Positions 44,327 through 55,065 of a stretch of DNA of 64,000 nucleotides are shown here, in pieces. Origin of the DNA: Macrophomina tecta. Lineage: Eukaryota; Ascomycota; Dothideomycetes; Botryosphaeriales; Botryosphaeriaceae. Each line of letters begins with the position of its first letter. The stretch's first letter is position 1. The notes under the pieces are model-generated. The model did not search any database. It saw nothing but the letters and a program-made list of their open reading frames with translations, and had not been told where the DNA came from. A program made the position numbers and the translations under genes. Location: contig JAKSGN010000007.1 of the NCBI GenBank assembly GCA_024180945.1, positions 2,728,001 to 2,792,000 of the forward strand, read 5' to 3'.

Positions 44327-46014
44327 ATGGCACAGGAGATTGCCTGCGAGATGGGCATACGCTCCGGTGCTCCTTATGAGCTTGCCCGGCTTGACGTTGA
44401 AAAGCTGGGAAGACAACGCCCCGACACATTCAAAACCGCGTATGCAGAAGTCTGCTTCTGCTTCTCCCTGTTGGGCTCGATGTTTATGGCGGTGAGTTCA
44501 TCTCAAGAACATCTATCCCCCAAAAACTGACAGGAGAAAGGAATACTTTATCAGTGGCTTCCACATCATCCTCCCCGCCATATCCACAGCTCTCGACATC
44601 CCCTCCGAATCACAGAGCTGGCCCGCCAGCGTCTTCGCCCTCGTCACCGGCGCGTTCATCTTCCCCTTCGGTCGCCTCACAGATATGCACGGTGGGCGCA
44701 TAGTCTTCATTTGTGGGCTGTTGTGGTACACTGTCTGGTGCCTGATCGGAGGGTTCAGCCAGAACTACGTCATGCTCATCTGGTGTCGCGCGCTTGCCGG
44801 CCTTGGCCCAGCCGCGTTCCTGCCAGCCGGGATAAGGCTACTTGGTACCTTCTACCGCCCGGGCCCACGCAAGAACCTCGTCTTCAGTCTCTACGGGGCC
44901 TTCGCTCCCGTCGGCTTCTTTACGGGGATCTTCTTCGGCGGGATTAGCGGACAATTCCTCAGTTGGCCATGGTTCTTCTACTTCGGCACTATATTGCTCG
45001 TCATCGTCATGGTCACGTCGGTGTTCTTCATACCACAGGATGTGCTTGGTGAGCAAGCCAGCGGTATTAAAATGGATTGGTGGGGCCTGGTCACAATTGT
45101 ACCCGGCCTGCTCTTGGTCGTCTTTGCCATCACGGACAGCGCGCATGCACCCAAGGTCTGGGCAACTCCGTACATCGTCGTGACATTTGCCGTCGGCGTA
45201 CTCTGTCTCTGTGCTGCCGTATACGTGGAAGGGTGGGTCGCAGGCCAGCCGTTGCTCCCCTTCGACCTGTTCAAGCCCAAGTCGCTCAAGCCTCTTGTCG
45301 TTGGGCTTTTCTTCTCATACGGGCTTTGGGGAATATACCTCTACTACGCCGCCTTCTAGTGAGCCCACAGCTCCATCCCACACCCACGAAGCGCCTGACA
45401 CTGACATCCGCCACAGCATCGAGCTCGTCCTCGGCGCCGGCACGCTGCAAACCGCAGCCTGGTTCACCCCGATGGCCGTCGGCGGCCTCATCCTCGCGAC
45501 CGCGGGCGGCTTCGTCCTGCACCTGCTTCCCGGCAAGCTCCTGGTCGTGCTCTCGGCGTGCTCCAACGTAGCCTGCCACCTGCTCTTCGCCATCATGCCC
45601 GAGAACCCCAACTACTGGGCATACGTGTTCCCGGCCATGATCTGCACCACGCTCGGCGGCGACATCCTGTTCAGCGTGAGCAACGTCTTCATCACGACGA
45701 ACATGCCGAGGAACCGGCAGGGGCTCGCTGGCGCGCTGATCAACACCACCCTGTTCTTGGGCATGGGGTTCTTCCTTGGCGTGGCCGATCTCGCTGTGGG
45801 TAGTACTGCTGACTTAGGCCGTAGGCGAAGCTACAAATCCGCATTCTGGCTAGGCGTTGGCTGTGCCGGAGTGGCCATGGTGATGTTCATGTTCGTCAAG
45901 ATTGGGAAGGCTAAGAGCGATTTGACGGTGGATGAGAGGGCGCAGTTGGAGGCCGAGGCCGAGGCGCTGGCAGAGGCTGAAGCGAGGACAAAGCCGGAAG
46001 TAGAGGCGCGGTGA
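44327..46014 (+). CDS. MFS exporter, DHA2-like
   Basis: Exons 44327-44491, 44541-45358 and 45417-46014 (introns of 49 and 58 bp) give 526 residues. Splicing restores GSMFMAEYFISGFHIILPAI at TM1. Motif A-like FPFGRLTDMHGGRI follows TM2, then RALAGLGPAAFLPAG and PVGFFTGIFFGG (motif C region). Twelve to fourteen TM helices, then a Glu/Ala-rich cytoplasmic tail. DHA2 proteins export drugs, toxins or small acids by proton antiport. The first intron keeps frame only with AAG at 44540 as acceptor; the CAG seven bases upstream would shift it. It is divergent to a Zn2Cys6 factor, so export of a cluster product or intermediate is plausible. Confidence 0.9.
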
Positions 46015-46261
46015 ATTTACTGCAATCCCAGCGGCTGTGTCTTGGTATGCTACAGCGCTAAAGATACAAAATCTCCCAATGAACTTCGGTAAAGCCGCAG
46101 TTATCGTGCAGGAAAATAGCTAAGAATAAAAAGGCCTGCCTCCTCCTCTCCCACAGCTGGTAGCGTGTGCTAATTTCCTATAAGGGCCAAACATTCTCTG
46201 GGACATTGCCATATGGTACATAGAACTAGAACTTGAAATCATTATTACTACCTACATCTTA

Positions 46262-48737
46262 TCAGATGGCCCCTTGGAAATGGTACAATGGCTGCCACTT
46301 CGCATTCTTATCAAGAAGGATATAGCGCTTGAGGGCCCAGGGAAGCCATGTCCCGACTTGATAGGAAGCGTGACGCCGAGTGGGGACGCCGAAGACGTAG
46401 TCGAGCTCCTCAAGCGTCCGTTGCCTGGACGTGAAAACGATCAGGGAACTTCTTGGGACCCGAGGGAACGGCTGTACGTACCTGGTCTCTGGAACAATGA
46501 AGAACAGCAGCACAAATGCAAGCATGTTCAGCCCCGCGTAAAACCCAAAAGCTCCCGTGGGAGTCAGACCATCGAGAAGAGGTGGAAAAGTGAGGCTGAG
46601 GACACTCGCGATGAGATTGTTCACGCATACGCAGAACGCTACGCCGATCTCGCGGTGGGATAGTGGGAAACATTCTGCGGTGTACACAGCCGGGACAGGC
46701 CCGATGCCTGAGAATCTCGTTAGCATGGGAACGGTGGTTTAGAGGGAGTGAGAGCTCCTACCGGGCGAGTAAAAGGCCGTGAACAGGTAGATGAAGGTAG
46801 CAATCAGAGGCACTCTTGCATCAACATCATGCGGCACCAGGAACAAACATCCAGCAACCACCAAGCACCACGCCATGTTCGGGAACGTGAAAAGGAGAAG
46901 GTTTCGGCGGCCGAACGTATCAATGGTCCAAATTGCGGGGAAGGCAAAGACGAAATTGACGAGGCCAAAGCCGAAGGAGGCCAGGACGCACTGCTTGGTC
47001 GAGTACCCGGCCTCGGCAAAGATCGTCGAGGAGTAGAAGGCCATGATATTAATGCCAGAAAATTGCTGTGCTGTCATAATGAGGCCTCCTGAGAGGCAGC
47101 CGCGTCGCAATCGAGGTACGCTGAAAAGTTCGCGGAGACGTCGCATGAGGGTACTGCCGCCGAAGGCATCGTTCTCCAGGCTGATCTGGCAATGTGCATA
47201 GTACTGTGTTCTATTAGTCAAGATCCTTTAGTACATCCTTTGGGAAGATTCATATTACGCACCAGGTCTCGAGCTGCCATTACAGGGGAGTGGCGTAACC
47301 GACAGAACGCATTGAAAGATTCCTGGTAGCGTTGCTTCTTGAGAAGCCACCGTGGAGATTCTATGGCTATTCAGTGTACTAGATTCATAACAATGAGTGT
47401 GGAGTATTATACCAGGACATATCCAAATGAGGATAAGGATCGGGATTGCGGGGACAAAAGCCGCTGCCAGTTGGAAACGCCAAGCAAGCCTCCCGATGTC
47501 GTAGAAGACCAGATTTGAACAGAATCCACTGTAGCAAAATTTAGCAAAGAGAATAGGATGATAACTAAAATATTTCTCACATGAAGATACCAAAAGCCAC
47601 CCACAGCTGGAAACTCATGACGAGAGCTCCGCGGATAGGAGCAGGCGACGCTTCGGAAGTCATGATCGGGATGGTAGTGATCTTGATACCCATTCCTGGT
47701 GTACATTTTCAGCAGTGGATTGGCTTCGCACGAAAAAGAGCCAACTTACCGAGGCCCATGAAAAGACGACATATCAATAGCCCTTCCCAATTCTGGGCGA
47801 ATGCCTGAGCCAATACGGGGAATACGCAGCTGTGAGGATGAGCGTCTGAATAAGAGGGGTTTGGGGGGAAGCTAGGGCATCGTGGCTTACAAGAGACCAC
47901 TGAGGAAGATCACGCCTCTTCGACCAAGCCAAGAATTCAATGGGTCCGTAGCCCATGCACTGCACTGGAGTCAGTTTGATCCAGAATCAGAGCTGTCGGT
48001 ATTCATTACCTTGCCAGGCCAAAGATTGTCGGGCTAAGTGAAGTACGTCAGCACGATCATTCTTGGACTCTTTCTTCGGGTTTATGCATACGCAGAGTTG
48101 ATAAATCCAACAAGCCAATGGTTGTGACTGATCCCGAATTCCTCTGGGAAGGAGAGGTTCGCGCCGTTGGCGCCGGTATTGTCCCAGCCTCTGCTTCACA
48201 TTAGAAGGCTGCCTCTGTCTTAATCCAATGCATCAATGAACTTACTGAATGGCGGATCCGAGCGAGCAAACCCCAATCGTCCAATATAGGTCCTTGGGAA
48301 GACGCCATTTATCTGTTGCAACATACATCAGCCAGGTCGCGGGTCCGTTTCATTACGTCAACCTACGGGTGATTTCCCGGCGGAGATGATACTTATCATC
48401 CTCATCCAGTTCTGATATGTTCTCAAAATCAGAAGGGCTTTGCGCCACCAATGCTCCTTTCTGGAATACTGATAGATGCTCTTGCAAGCCGACTTCGACG
48501 CAGAAAGCGGATACGCGGAGAAGCAATTCCTCCTTTGAAATGCCGGCGAGCGGATTGAGAATCCTAAAAAATCTGGTAAGAACATGCCAATCTCGAGAGA
48601 AAACTTTGGCTGGCAGACTTCGCATTCACGTTCCGATTATAATCGATGGACGTGGCTGGCCGGCCAATATCCTCGAGATGCTCGACATCTCCATCGAACG
48701 ACTTTGAAAGGGACGGAGGATTCTTGTCGATAGACAT
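46262..48737 (-). CDS. MFS sugar transporter, 13 exons
   Basis: Proton-sugar symporter of the MFS sugar porter family. I reconstruct thirteen exons: 48619-48737, 48367-48563, 48246-48312, 48092-48190, 48010-48033, 47891-47959, 47750-47829, 47581-47695, 47413-47528, 47263-47360, 46762-47203, 46482-46707 and 46262-46424, summing exactly to 604 residues. The N-terminus ([20 protein letters not shown]) and the following EITHKW are typical of the quinate/lactose-type branch. Landmarks: [72 protein letters not shown] and [12 protein letters not shown]. Introns are 50-61 bp and one exon is only 24 bp. It is divergent to a transaldolase, which fits pentose or sugar-acid uptake. Confidence 0.92.
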
Positions 48738-49104
48738 AATGAAGAGACGTGAGACAATGCAAAAATGCCAGCTATGTGGTTGCAGGGTTAAAGCAACGCA
48801 TTTATACCCGAATCACCGGAGTAGCGTTGCCCGATAATGAGACAAGTCCCTCGGGATGGGCGGACAAGCGCCATTGTGGCGGTATGACTCGTGCCGCAGT
48901 GAGGGAATGTGCGCCCATGGCGACAAGGTGCACTGTAGCTTAGTGCCAAGTTGAAGTTGGAAACATCCCGAGACGATGGATGCTGGGTGCGGTGTTCGGC
49001 TAGGGAGCGTTGGCATGCTGCCGATGTCGTCCGCAAAATGCACTTGCGCAAACCGTCAAACGAGAATCGAGCGACCTCTTGCGAGCCCGTGCAGGGCAGG
49101 ACCA

Positions 49105-49135
49105 ACCTGTGCAGGCCAACATGTCCTGCACAGGT
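49105..49135. promoter_or_regulatory. Inverted repeat ACCTGTGCAGG..CCTGCACAGGT, possible operator
   Basis: Perfect 11-bp arms separated by a 9-bp spacer, in the shared upstream region of the sugar transporter and transaldolase. Each core CCTGTGCAGG is itself nearly symmetric. Arm length and place fit a dimeric factor site; function is inferred only. Confidence 0.4.
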
Positions 49136-49311
49136 CGTGGCAGGGATGAGCATGGTAAGGTCCACGCTTGGACTTGCGCCGCACAACGCCGGGATATGAT
49201 TTGCGGGGTTTTCGGACGCTAGCTTGTCAGAATCTGGGGAAGCCAAGGATGTGGAGCAGGATTGTCGGCAGCAAGTACCATGCTGTGCCGGTGATCCCGT
49301 GTGCGGATCTC

Positions 49312-49372
49312 CCCCTCTCTGACCTGTGTGCTACCATCCTGGCTTCTGGGTTGCCCCTCTCTGCCCTGTGTG
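49312..49372. repeat. Direct repeat of 19 bp, two copies
   Basis: CCCCTCTCTGMCCTGTGTG occurs at 49312-49330 and 49354-49372 with one mismatch, 42 bp apart, about 280 bp upstream of the transaldolase start. Confidence 0.7.
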
Positions 49373-49653
49373 TTGATTCCTTCGGGATCACTATTTTGGG
49401 CCAACGAGACTGATTCAGTCACTAGCTACCCCGTCCAACTCGTGTCTTCGTACGCTCAATTGGATCTTTCTCACATTAGCGGAGCCCCACACATATCTGC
49501 ACGTTGTCCTTCATTCGTTATCAGTGAAAATGCAAGGATTGCACAATTGAAGGGGAAAAAAAAATACGTATATATGAGGCCCCGCCAGATACTTCTCCAA
49601 GAAATCAACCTCCAGAAGTTCATCAGCTCACGCAGTTCCTCAACCTATCCACA

Positions 49654-50993
49654 ATGGGCAGCAACGCACCAATCACTTGGCTCGAGAAGCTGGAAGAATG
49701 GTGTATGTCTCACCTTGCCCAGTGGCTGTCAGAAGAAGCTCACGTCAGTGGTAGTGAATGTGGACATCGATACCATGGACCCGGCCTTTCCCGGAACACT
49801 CCCCATAAAGCCCCATAACCAGACCAGCAACCAGCTTATCGTCAGCGAGCATATGCTTCGGCCGGAGAATCGAGAGATGTTCCTGCAAGCCGTCCGCGAT
49901 TACAAGGACCAGGGTTGGCAAGCAGTCCACACGCGCGTGGTAGGTTAAGCCCTTTCAACAACAAGACATCATCCATTAAGAGACTGACTTGTTCCTGGGG
50001 GTGTAGAGCGCTCAGCTTTGCGCCAAAAACATTGGAAACATTCAGGGTCGCGTCCTGTTGCAGACATCACCGTCTTACGCATACGACACCGAGAAGGTCG
50101 TCGAGCATGCTCGCGCTTACGCGCGGGAGCTTGAGAAAGTCGGAATTGGGAAGGATAGACTCTGCATCAAGATCCCTTGCACCGGCCCAGCCATGAATGC
50201 GGGACCTATTTTGTTGAGGGAAGGAATCCGTACGCTTGGAACTTCTTTGTTCAGCCTACCCCAGGCAATTGCAGCAAGTCAGGCTGGTTGTCTGTACATC
50301 AGCCCTTACTACAACGGTTCGTGGATTATCTCTCAATATTCTTGCAGGCTCATCGCAGCTGACGTAATGATGAACTGTAGAAGTCAAGGCGCACGCAGAC
50401 GTTTCTTTGTGGCCCAATGTTGAAGATCCCGCGCTCGACCACACAATGTCAGCACGCATGGTCCAGATGCTCGAGACCTACAAGAGGCTCTACAAGGAAA
50501 CTGGGAAGGAACAGCCGCTGATGAAAGCTGCAAGGTGCGTCACGGCTGTTGTAATGTCTCATCCAGCCATGGCTTAACTCGGTGATACAGCTTCATCTCT
50601 CCCCAGGAGGCAATGGCCGCCGGTGAAATGGGCTGCCATCATGCAACGATTTCCCCTGAGGTCTTGACCAAGCTTGCCCAGCTTCCGTATGACCCAAGCA
50701 AACAACCTGGCGAAGGAATACCAAAGCCGCAGGGATATCCATACCAAAACGCACCGCCCACGCCGGCGCGTTTGGCGAAGCTTTCGAAGACTGATCCGCT
50801 TGCACCGGCTGGCTGGGACGGAAAGCTGGCAAGCACCGATGTTGACTATCTTGCGAACAATGGCGCTGAGTTGCAGAAAGCAATCGAGGCAGACCCAGCG
50901 ACGAAGACCCGTCTATTTGAGGCCTTGGAGTTGTTCAAGGGCGGTGAGATGAGGAGCCAGGCCGCGATTGAGGAGGCCATGAAGCTGGTTTAG
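49654..50993 (+). CDS. Transaldolase
   Basis: Cytosolic pentose-phosphate enzyme that moves a dihydroxyacetone unit from sedoheptulose-7-P to glyceraldehyde-3-P. Five exons (49654-49702, 49749-49939, 50007-50316, 50381-50534, 50591-50993) give 368 residues. Motifs: VDIDTMDPAFPG and KPHNQTSNQL near the start, GRVLLQTSPSYAYD, the Schiff-base Lys in CIKIPCTGPAMNAGP, and EGIRTLGTSLFSLPQAIAAS with SQAGCLYISPYYN. A C-terminal extension (PGEGIPKP, DPLAPAGWDGKLAST) is typical of a fungal-specific TAL branch, distinct from housekeeping Tal1. First intron (46 bp) uses donor GTATGT. Divergent to a sugar transporter, so probably induced by the same sugar. Confidence 0.94.
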
Positions 50994-51097
50994 GAGACGG
51001 CGGTGTGATTTTCCTTTTTCGTTCCAGCCAATTTTTCTGCCACTTACGCCAAGAAAACCCGAAAGTTGAAATTCGAGAGCAGTTTAGATGAGCCATC

Positions 51098-52135
51098 TCA
51101 GAAATAGAGTTGACTATTGAGTCCGACAGAGTTTCGGGTGCCATCATGCATTGTGCGAGGCTCTCCCAGGGCGGGATTCATGTCGAGCTGCGGGTTCGGG
51201 CCTAACAACTCCCAGAGATCGTCAACTCCAAGGGGCACCGCTGCTTGATGCATGACTGGTCGCTCTTCAGTTCCGAACGATGGCAGAAGGTATCCAGGCA
51301 CAGCAGTACCGAGGTCGTGAGAAGCCGGGTCATTATTTGGCTGTGGATTATTCGAAGGGGCAGTGAATTCTGATCGAGAGTTTTCAATACGGGGTGGTAT
51401 AACGGCATCTTCGGGGCGCAGGGCAACAGCATCAAGCCTTGAGCTAAGTGATTGCCCGTACGTGGTGCTTTCATGTTGCACTTCGGGAGTGTCTGTCAAA
51501 CTAGGGCCTCCAGTAATCTCTCCCGCATCGTGGTAGGACTCTGCCTCTTCATCACTCGGCCTGTTATCCCCAAACCCATTCGGAAACTTGCCGAACACTT
51601 CGTCCTCGACCTTCAAGAGATTTCGAGCGTTCTCGCTCAGCGGTTGCCCTTGCCGCAGCTCCGCACCGATGGGGCCAAATCGCGTTCTCCAGCTGTTCAC
51701 TTCAGCAAGGAGGTCCTCACGCTCGGCTAGGAAGCAGCGGATTTCACGGGCAGCAGCAAGGCGCTCCGCCCGTTGCTTCTTGTGGTGGGCGATGCTCTCA
51801 TTGACGATGATCGACTTGGAGAGACGATGATGAGAGGCCAATCCAGGAAGAAGGCGAGCAAGTTGCTTGAGAAGCGTCAGTGAATGATGCAGTCTGCGAA
51901 CGAAACGGTATCAATGCAGCAAAGATTGGGCGTGGAGGGCTTGCGAAGACATGGACGGGGCGTCGCGTACAATGAAACGCTCGTTCAGCGCCTCCCGGCG
52001 TTGCTTTTCGATGACGCGGTGCGAAGCTCTGTCGTCGGGGGTGAAGACCCGGATGCGCTTCTTCTTGTTCTTGTTGGGGGTGAAGAGTCTTGTAGATCCT
52101 CGTGGCGGCGCGCCGTTTGCGTCCATGGTTGCCAT
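51098..52135 (-). CDS. bHLH transcription factor
   Basis: Exons 51971-52135 and 51098-51865 (105-bp intron) give 310 residues. After a basic stretch (NKNKKKRIRVFTP) comes the DNA-contact helix RASHRVIEKQRREALNERF, with the His/Glu/Arg triad that reads E-box DNA. The rest of the HLH lies after the intron: QLARLLPGLASHHRLSKSIIV. Then a Lys/Arg/Leu helix (AERLAAAREIRCFLAERED), which may dimerise, and a long Pro/Ser/Asn-rich tail, probably activating. The frame holds only if the second exon begins after CTCAAG at 51866; a CAG 28 bases upstream would shift it. It follows the transaldolase in convergent orientation. Target genes are unknown. Confidence 0.9.
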
Positions 52136-52428
52136 CGGACCACTTGGAGACTGTTGTGGCGAAAACGCAGAACGGAGCAAGAAGAGTTGAGAGTTTGGGC
52201 TTGGTTCGGGCAGGAGCTACCGAGAGCTGCGGAGATGCGGGGTACCTGCAGGGATAGCTGGAGTTTGTCACCCACCCCGGCTCTATTTGAAACTCGACTG
52301 TGTGCCTGTCTGCTCGACGAGAAAGCTGAAATATCATCAGCCCGGCCACATATTGTCCAGTCAGCCAGCGACACCTCACCTTAAGCCACGGAAACTCCGT
52401 GTGCAGACTAGATACAGTCTGAGCACTC

Positions 52429-52941
52429 CTATTGATGCCACATCCGCTCAAACGCGTGGGACATGTATCTGGGCCTCTCCTCTGTCAGGCCAAATCTCTC
52501 TATAGCAACTATCGTCCGTACGGACGAGGCATCGGACATGGCCATGATGTCACCTGTCGGGCATAGGACTGTTGTACTGAAAAGTTCTTTGTGCCCTTCT
52601 GACAGACCTGTAAGGGGAGAAGACACGAGTCCCTGATTGCCTCTGTTACTCGCGTTACGCAGGCTGATGAAGTCTGGCCGTGAAGGCAGCAGCAGTCCTG
52701 CCTCAAAGTCGAGAACAGCTGTTGCACAGTCTGACCCCCGCGAAACGCACTTCGAGAGCACGATTGAGCATGCCCTCCGACGAGGTGGCAAATCAAACTC
52801 GCAAGCCCTGTCTATACCAATGCTTCTCCGTATGGGCCACAATACAAAGCTGAGTTTCTCTCCCTGCGGGTTACATCCCACCAACTTACTCCCAGCGAGT
52901 GCAGTTGCCAATTGCACAGCAGATGACATCTTGAGTCTCAT
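52429..52941 (-). CDS. Hypothetical protein, doubtful
   Basis: Single ORF of 170 codons from ATG 52941 (MRLKMSSAVQLATALAGSKL), no signal peptide, no TM helix and no domain I recognise. Composition is close to protein-like, with FSTTVLCPTGDIMAMS near the C-terminus. It sits between the bHLH gene and a decayed HET gene, a place where pseudogene fragments are likely. Confidence 0.3.
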   Translation of the reverse strand: MRLKMSSAVQLATALAGSKLVGCNPQGEKLSFVLWPIRRSIGIDRACEFDLPPRRRACSIVLSKCVSRGSDCATAVLDFEAGLLLPSRPDFISLRNASNRGNQGLVSSPLTGLSEGHKELFSTTVLCPTGDIMAMSDASSVRTIVAIERFGLTEERPRYMSHAFERMWHQ

Positions 52942-53119
52942 TTGACACCGGCTGCACTGCTACAAGAGCCTTGCAGGTTCATGTAGTCTCCAACTGAGCC
53001 CGAGGGAGAAATCCGATTGCTTGTGCTTCATCCATGAGAGACAGACGACCTTGCCCATTGCACCTTCTTTCGTGTGGACCTCGAAATTTCTATCCTCTTG
53101 AGGCCATCTCATAGACATG

Positions 53120-54118
53120 GGCGGATGCTCTGGGCGATACCTCCACCTGTAATAGCATTGCTTGTTGAACAGAACGTCACGGCCTGAGACTAACTGCCAG
53201 TCGCGAGACCGTCTTGCAACGCCTGCGCCTCTCTGAAGTAAAGCGCCTTATTTGGTTGAAACCATCTGCATCGACCAGCCCAACGTGGAGGAGCGCAACC
53301 ACCAGATCCGTTGGATGCCAAATATCTATTCCCGGGCTTTCCGAGCCCTGGTTTGTCTGGGTGAAGCAAGCGCTGGTAGTAGCGCGCTTTTCGAGTTTCT
53401 CAAGGGGGTGATATAATTTACACAAGAGATCTGATAATCGAAAATGACTGGTCCGGACAGTGAGGTCAATCTTCTTCATCTCCACGAGATAGTTGAAGCC
53501 TCAAGACGCCGACACAGCCACCCCCGGCTCTATCGTTACCTACAAACTCTATTTACACGGCCATGGTTCTCTCGGACTTAGGTTGTCCCAGACGTCGCCC
53601 TCGCGAAGCAAATTATCTGCGTATGTGGCCCCCGGTGTTTGCTGTGGGATCATTTATCAGCCATCAGCCTCAGCATGCTGGATGTACATTGGCAGGCTTC
53701 ACAGACTCACCAACAAAGCCCGCCAGCAAATAACCCACCCGCAATCCGCTTTTAACCTAAGCTCAAAAGCAAGGCATAACACATCGAGTCTTTTCCGGGA
53801 CTGTCGGGCTTGCAATACAAGTGATCCTCGTGACAAAATTTTGCAATTATTGGATTGGCCTCTAACCTACAAACGAACTTCATATCGCTCAGGTTGTCCA
53901 AAACTTTTTTTGAGCAAGTTTTCGTCACGTTCCCCATCTACTTGCTTACAACACGTAAAATTTACACGGCAGCTCTTTCTTTCTTTTTTTCTTTTCTTTT
54001 TTTAACACAGCCAACAGCGCTGACCCTGCCTTTGTGGGTTCCAGATTGGTCGGCTGTGCCCGAGCTGCTGAACATGGACCGAAAGACTTTATTGAACCAA
54101 TCGATCTTCTCCCGATGA
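53120..54118 (+). pseudogene. HET-domain (heterokaryon incompatibility) gene relic
   Basis: Reading across frames shows pieces of a HET-domain protein in the right order. ETICIDQPNVEERNHQIRWM and IYSRAFRALVCLG (about 53256-53360) match the heart of the HET domain; this frame stops at 53413-53415. A later frame has LFTRPWFSRT, then a TAG in place of the usual Trp, then VALAKQIICVCG (about 53545-53630). Still later come CNTSDPRDKI (about 53812) and LPLWVPDWSAVPEL (about 54030-54072). At least one nonsense codon and several frame changes break it. Intact HET proteins trigger cell death after fusion of unlike hyphae. The TGG-to-TAG change fits C-to-T decay such as RIP, but one site proves nothing. 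Confidence 0.8.
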
Positions 54119-55065
54119 GGGCGCCCAGGTCACTAATTGTTCACTTGATGGCAGCTCATGAACACCCCGAGCATGTTTCATCGATGTAATACATGGGACT
54201 TGGAGACTTTAAATCCTAACAACCGCTACTTTGCTCCAGACATATTCCGTTCCGCCGTGAGAAAGATTTCCGGTCTCTAGTATTCATGGAGAGTATACTC
54301 AGCGATCGATTGGTTGGCAGCTGCCTGGGAAGCGCAGATTGACTGTCAGGGAAACCAAGAGGGTTTCGAGTAGCTTCCCCGGCTAATATACAGCCGACAC
54401 CACAAGATGCTCCCGGAGACACCAAAGCAACGGCCTCGGTTGCGTCGGTCATGCAAAACCTGAACCTAGTCTTCTCCAAGCACACGAAAAATGGCAATAT
54501 TGCAGCTCTTAGCCTACCTCACCGCTGTTTTGATTATCTTTACCGATTACATAGATCAACTTGGCTGATGGACCTCGAGAGCCAGGGAGAACGGAAGATG
54601 TCTTCGGTGAGCGAACCGTCTCTTTTGGTGTCCGCCCAGTAGCCATGGCTGCAGACGAAGCTGTGTGTTTAATGATGACCTGGACATGCCACGGATTCCT
54701 CCCCCCCGTGACAAGGGCTATAAAGGTCATTGGGTAGTGCGAGTTCTCGGAACCGGCGCAGCACTGTTCAAGATGCGGAGAATCACGGAGTTCCGGTTGA
54801 AGGACGATAAGAGTTTACCGATCAAGTGAATGTACCGGGAGTTTATGCATTTAAACATTTACTCATTATCCGTCCTGGGAACATTTGCTGGCCCTTGCCA
54901 CGTGTTATCTCCAGCAAAGAAGCTCTCACTTTTCATCCTCCGAGGCTTCCTTTTTCCTTTGAGTTGCGCTTCCTTAAATTTGCCAATTATCAACGCTCTC
55001 TTGAGCCCAGGCCCTTTGAATCTACGAAATTAAAGTCGAGCCTATATACATTCTTACCTCTCAGC
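54119..55065. other. Intergenic, no supported gene
   Basis: 3' flank of the exporter gene and downstream of the HET relic; ORFs are short and without motifs. Confidence 0.5.

Larger units (their letters stand above)
48738..49653. promoter_or_regulatory. Divergent promoter, sugar transporter / transaldolase
   Basis: 916 bp between the two starts. It holds an 11-bp inverted repeat at 49105-49135 and a 19-bp direct repeat at 49312-49330 and 49354-49372. ORFs on either strand (48788-49246 minus, 49301 plus) look like chance. Confidence 0.5.

Noticed and set aside
48788..49246. 152-codon minus ORF upstream of the sugar transporter
   Set aside because: Lies in the divergent promoter, contains the inverted repeat and has no domain; treated as regulatory DNA.
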